64,000 bases of DNA from positions 124,001 to 188,000 of the forward strand of contig NZ_LFYT02000006.1 in the NCBI RefSeq assembly GCF_001270065.2, given 5' to 3'. A program made the translations under genes and the position numbers. Each line of letters opens with the position of its first letter. Within the stretch, counting starts at the first letter, position 1. Below are positions 62,342-64,000 of the stretch, piece by piece. The stretch comes from Limnohabitans planktonicus II-D5 (GTDB lineage Bacteria > Pseudomonadota > Gammaproteobacteria > Burkholderiales > Burkholderiaceae_C). The notes under the pieces are model-generated. The model saw nothing but the letters and a program-made list of their open reading frames with translations. It was not told the origin of the DNA and made no database searches.

Positions 62342-63739
62342 TCAAGGCGCACTTGCGCCCAGCACCACGGTGACCATGCGCTCAGGCTGCAGCACGCGGG
62401 CCATGGCCCGACGTACATCGGCGGCCGTCACGCGCTCGACCTGTTGCGTCCAGGTATCCAGGTAATTCAGGGGCAAGCGATTCCAGGCGATGTTGGCCAC
62501 GTTGTCCAGCAGTTTGCGGTTGCTGTCGATGCGCAGGGCAAAGCCACCGATCAAATTCGATTGGGCCGCTTTCAATTCAGCTTCGGTGGGGCCTTCGCGC
62601 ACAAAGGTCTGAACGACCTCTTGGGCCACACCCAGCGCCTGCGCGGCCTGGTCAGGACGGGTTTGCAGGCCTACGCCAAAGGCCCCGGCATGCAGCCCCG
62701 GCGAGAAGTAGCTGTAAACGCTGTAGCTCAGGCCCCGTTTTTCACGCACCTGCTCGGTCAAGCGCGACACAAAGCCACCACCACCTAGAATATGGTTGCC
62801 CACCAGCAAGGGGAAAAAGTCGGGATCGTTGCGTTTGTAGCCGGGCTGCCCGATGAGCACCTGGGCTTGCGCCGAATCAAACGGCAGCTTCAAGTCCTGA
62901 GCCTGCGTCAAAGCGGCCACCTCGGGCACCGCAGGCAGGCTCTGGCATCCGGCTTCGCTGGGCCACAGCGCCAGCAAGCGCTTGACCAGTTCATCGGCTT
63001 GCGCACGCGTCAGGTCACCCACCACACTGACAGAGGCACGGCAAGAGCGCAGCGCTTTGGCGTGCAAGGCTTGCAAGTCTTGAGCCGAGATGCGCGACAA
63101 GGACTCGGGCGTGGCCCGATAACCATAAGGGTGCGCGCCATACACAGCTTGGGCAAAACGGTTTTGCGCCACGACAGCGGGCTTGGTCAGGGACTCACGC
63201 AGGCTGGCCGACATCTTCTCGCGGTCTCTGGCCCAGATCGCCTCGGGGAAGGCAGGATGCGCCATCTGACGCGCAGCCAGTGCCACGGCCTTGCTCAGCA
63301 AATCCGGGTAGCTCAAGCTGCGCAGGGAAAAACTCAAGCGGTCACCGCTGGCGCTGCCGCCAAAACTGGCCCCCAGATCGGCCCATGCCTCACCGATCTG
63401 GTTTTCATCGAGCGCCTGGGCATACGGTCCTTTGCCCGACGGATCGGCCCGCAGGCCGCTGGCCATTTGCCCGGCCATGACCGAAGCCAGCCCCGCCTGG
63501 GCTGCCGGGTCCCGGCGGCTGCCTGCATCCAGGTCAATCTGCACATCGACCATCGGAATGGCATGACTCTCGACCAAGTAAACCCGCGCTCCGCTGGCCT
63601 GGGTCCAGTGCGCAATGGGCAAGGCCGCTTGCGCCCAACCAATGCAACACAGGCTGACGCCAAACAACACGGAACGCAGTCGACGAACCCGTAACGCTGG
63701 CAATGAAAACAACATGGACATGGAAAAATTCACTTTCAT
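62342..63739 (-). CDS. M16-family peptidase-like protein, probably non-catalytic subunit
   Basis: A 465-aa exported protein: signal peptide up to about residue 38 (LFGVSLCCIGWAQA), then two M16 domains. The zinc motif HxxEH expected after the first strand-helix is replaced (GLASVMAGQMASGL), while the second domain has the conserved GGGGFVSRLTEQVREKRGLSYS block with the R/Y pair. This is the pattern of the inactive partner in two-gene M16 systems of proteobacteria; the catalytic partner appears to be the gene just upstream. The start MKVNFSMSML is used. Confidence 0.88.
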   Translation of the reverse strand: MKVNFSMSMLFSLPALRVRRLRSVLFGVSLCCIGWAQAALPIAHWTQASGARVYLVESHAIPMVDVQIDLDAGSRRDPAAQAGLASVMAGQMASGLRADPSGKGPYAQALDENQIGEAWADLGASFGGSASGDRLSFSLRSLSYPDLLSKAVALAARQMAHPAFPEAIWARDREKMSASLRESLTKPAVVAQNRFAQAVYGAHPYGYRATPESLSRISAQDLQALHAKALRSCRASVSVVGDLTRAQADELVKRLLALWPSEAGCQSLPAVPEVAALTQAQDLKLPFDSAQAQVLIGQPGYKRNDPDFFPLLVGNHILGGGGFVSRLTEQVREKRGLSYSVYSYFSPGLHAGAFGVGLQTRPDQAAQALGVAQEVVQTFVREGPTEAELKAAQSNLIGGFALRIDSNRKLLDNVANIAWNRLPLNYLDTWTQQVERVTAADVRRAMARVLQPERMVTVVLGASAP

Positions 63740-63791
63740 GGGGTGCCGATGGCTGCACACAAGGTGCTCAATACCGCTCTCAATAGCGCGC

Positions 63792-64000
63792 TCAATGCCG
63801 CGCACCCGCCGGCGCGCGGCGTACACGGGGCTGGCCTGACAAAGGCTGCGGGCGCAGGATGCCAACCGTAAGACTGTCGTCGCCAAAGTATTTTTGGGCC
63901 ACCGCTTGCACCTGCGCCGCCGTGACCTGGCGCAAACGGGCCAGCAATTGCGTGCCGTGATCGGGCGGCATGCCCAAGACCCAGGCCACACCCAGCTCCC
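63792..64000 (-). CDS. M16-family zinc peptidase, 3' end only
   Basis: Minus-strand gene continuing beyond the right edge; the stop TGA is at 63792-63794. The visible 68 codons include LARLRQVTAAQVQAVAQKYF and DDSLTVGILRPQPL, the usual carboxyl end of pitrilysin-type peptidases. It ends 52 bp before the second M16 gene, as expected for a catalytic/non-catalytic pair. The catalytic site is outside the window. Confidence 0.8.
   Translation of the reverse strand, partial: ELGVAWVLGMPPDHGTQLLARLRQVTAAQVQAVAQKYFGDDSLTVGILRPQPLSGQPRVRRAPAGARH

Overview
The window looks like a chromosomal segment of a betaproteobacterium, most probably family Comamonadaceae (a freshwater Limnohabitans/Rhodoferax-type organism). 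This is inferred from the housekeeping gene order (hemW-rdgB-rph | yicC-gmk-rpoZ-spoT | greB), the abundance of Bug/TctC and Liv-type solute receptors, and protein sequence character; no 16S gene is present to settle it.

Layout. 1-4.0 kb: end of a branched-chain-amino-acid-type (Liv) ABC transporter with an acyl-CoA ligase and its receptor. 4.0-7.5 kb: tRNA-Ser, an ArnT-like GT39 glycosyltransferase, LptF without an adjacent LptG, and a winged-helix regulator preceded by two palindromes. 7.7-15.4 kb: housekeeping genes (heme chaperone, nucleotide sanitation, RNase PH, YicC, Gmk, RpoZ, SpoT, GreB) and tRNA-Arg. 15.4-21.7 kb: a five-gene peptide ABC transporter divergent from a P1-family aminopeptidase. 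21.7-28.9 kb: CorC/CNNM-like transporter, ApaH, Smr protein, truncated haemoglobin, FtsX-type permease and a nitronate monooxygenase. 28.9-30.7 kb: a small accessory patch beside tRNA-Met with a YefM-YoeB toxin-antitoxin pair and a broken XRE regulator. 30.8-32.7 kb: a keto-pentenoate-hydratase-family gene and a glutathione transferase.

32.8-51.7 kb is the most interesting part: seventeen codirectional minus-strand genes, led by a GntR regulator, many overlapping by exactly 4 bp. They encode a LivKHMGF importer, two Bug receptors, aconitase-family LeuCD-like subunits, hydantoinase/oxoprolinase HyuAB, an isochorismatase-fold amidohydrolase, a fumarate-reductase-like flavoprotein, an isocitrate-lyase-family lyase, a GNAT acetyltransferase and a PhzS-like flavin monooxygenase. 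The enzyme classes fit ring opening of a cyclic imide or hydantoin, release of ammonia from a half-amide, hydration of a maleate-type acid and a C-C lyase step. The substrate is not known and the pathway is an inference. The run is interrupted between hyuA and the amidohydrolase by ten exact-period 123-bp repeats, each with a 69-nt inverted repeat. A related 91-bp repeat with the same 26-bp left arm occurs three times at 53.2-53.5 kb, so this is a dispersed repeat family.

51.9-53.9 kb: coaD, rsmD, the second repeat cluster and a secreted Ala/Lys-rich protein. 54.1-62.0 kb: an NAD salvage regulon, with the regulator NrtR divergent from nicotinamidase, PncB, a NADAR protein, PnuC, a NadR-like NMN adenylyltransferase/kinase, NadE and a NadM-Nudix fusion. 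62.0-64.0 kb: a probable ArsR-type gene remnant and a pair of M16 peptidase genes, the second running off the window.
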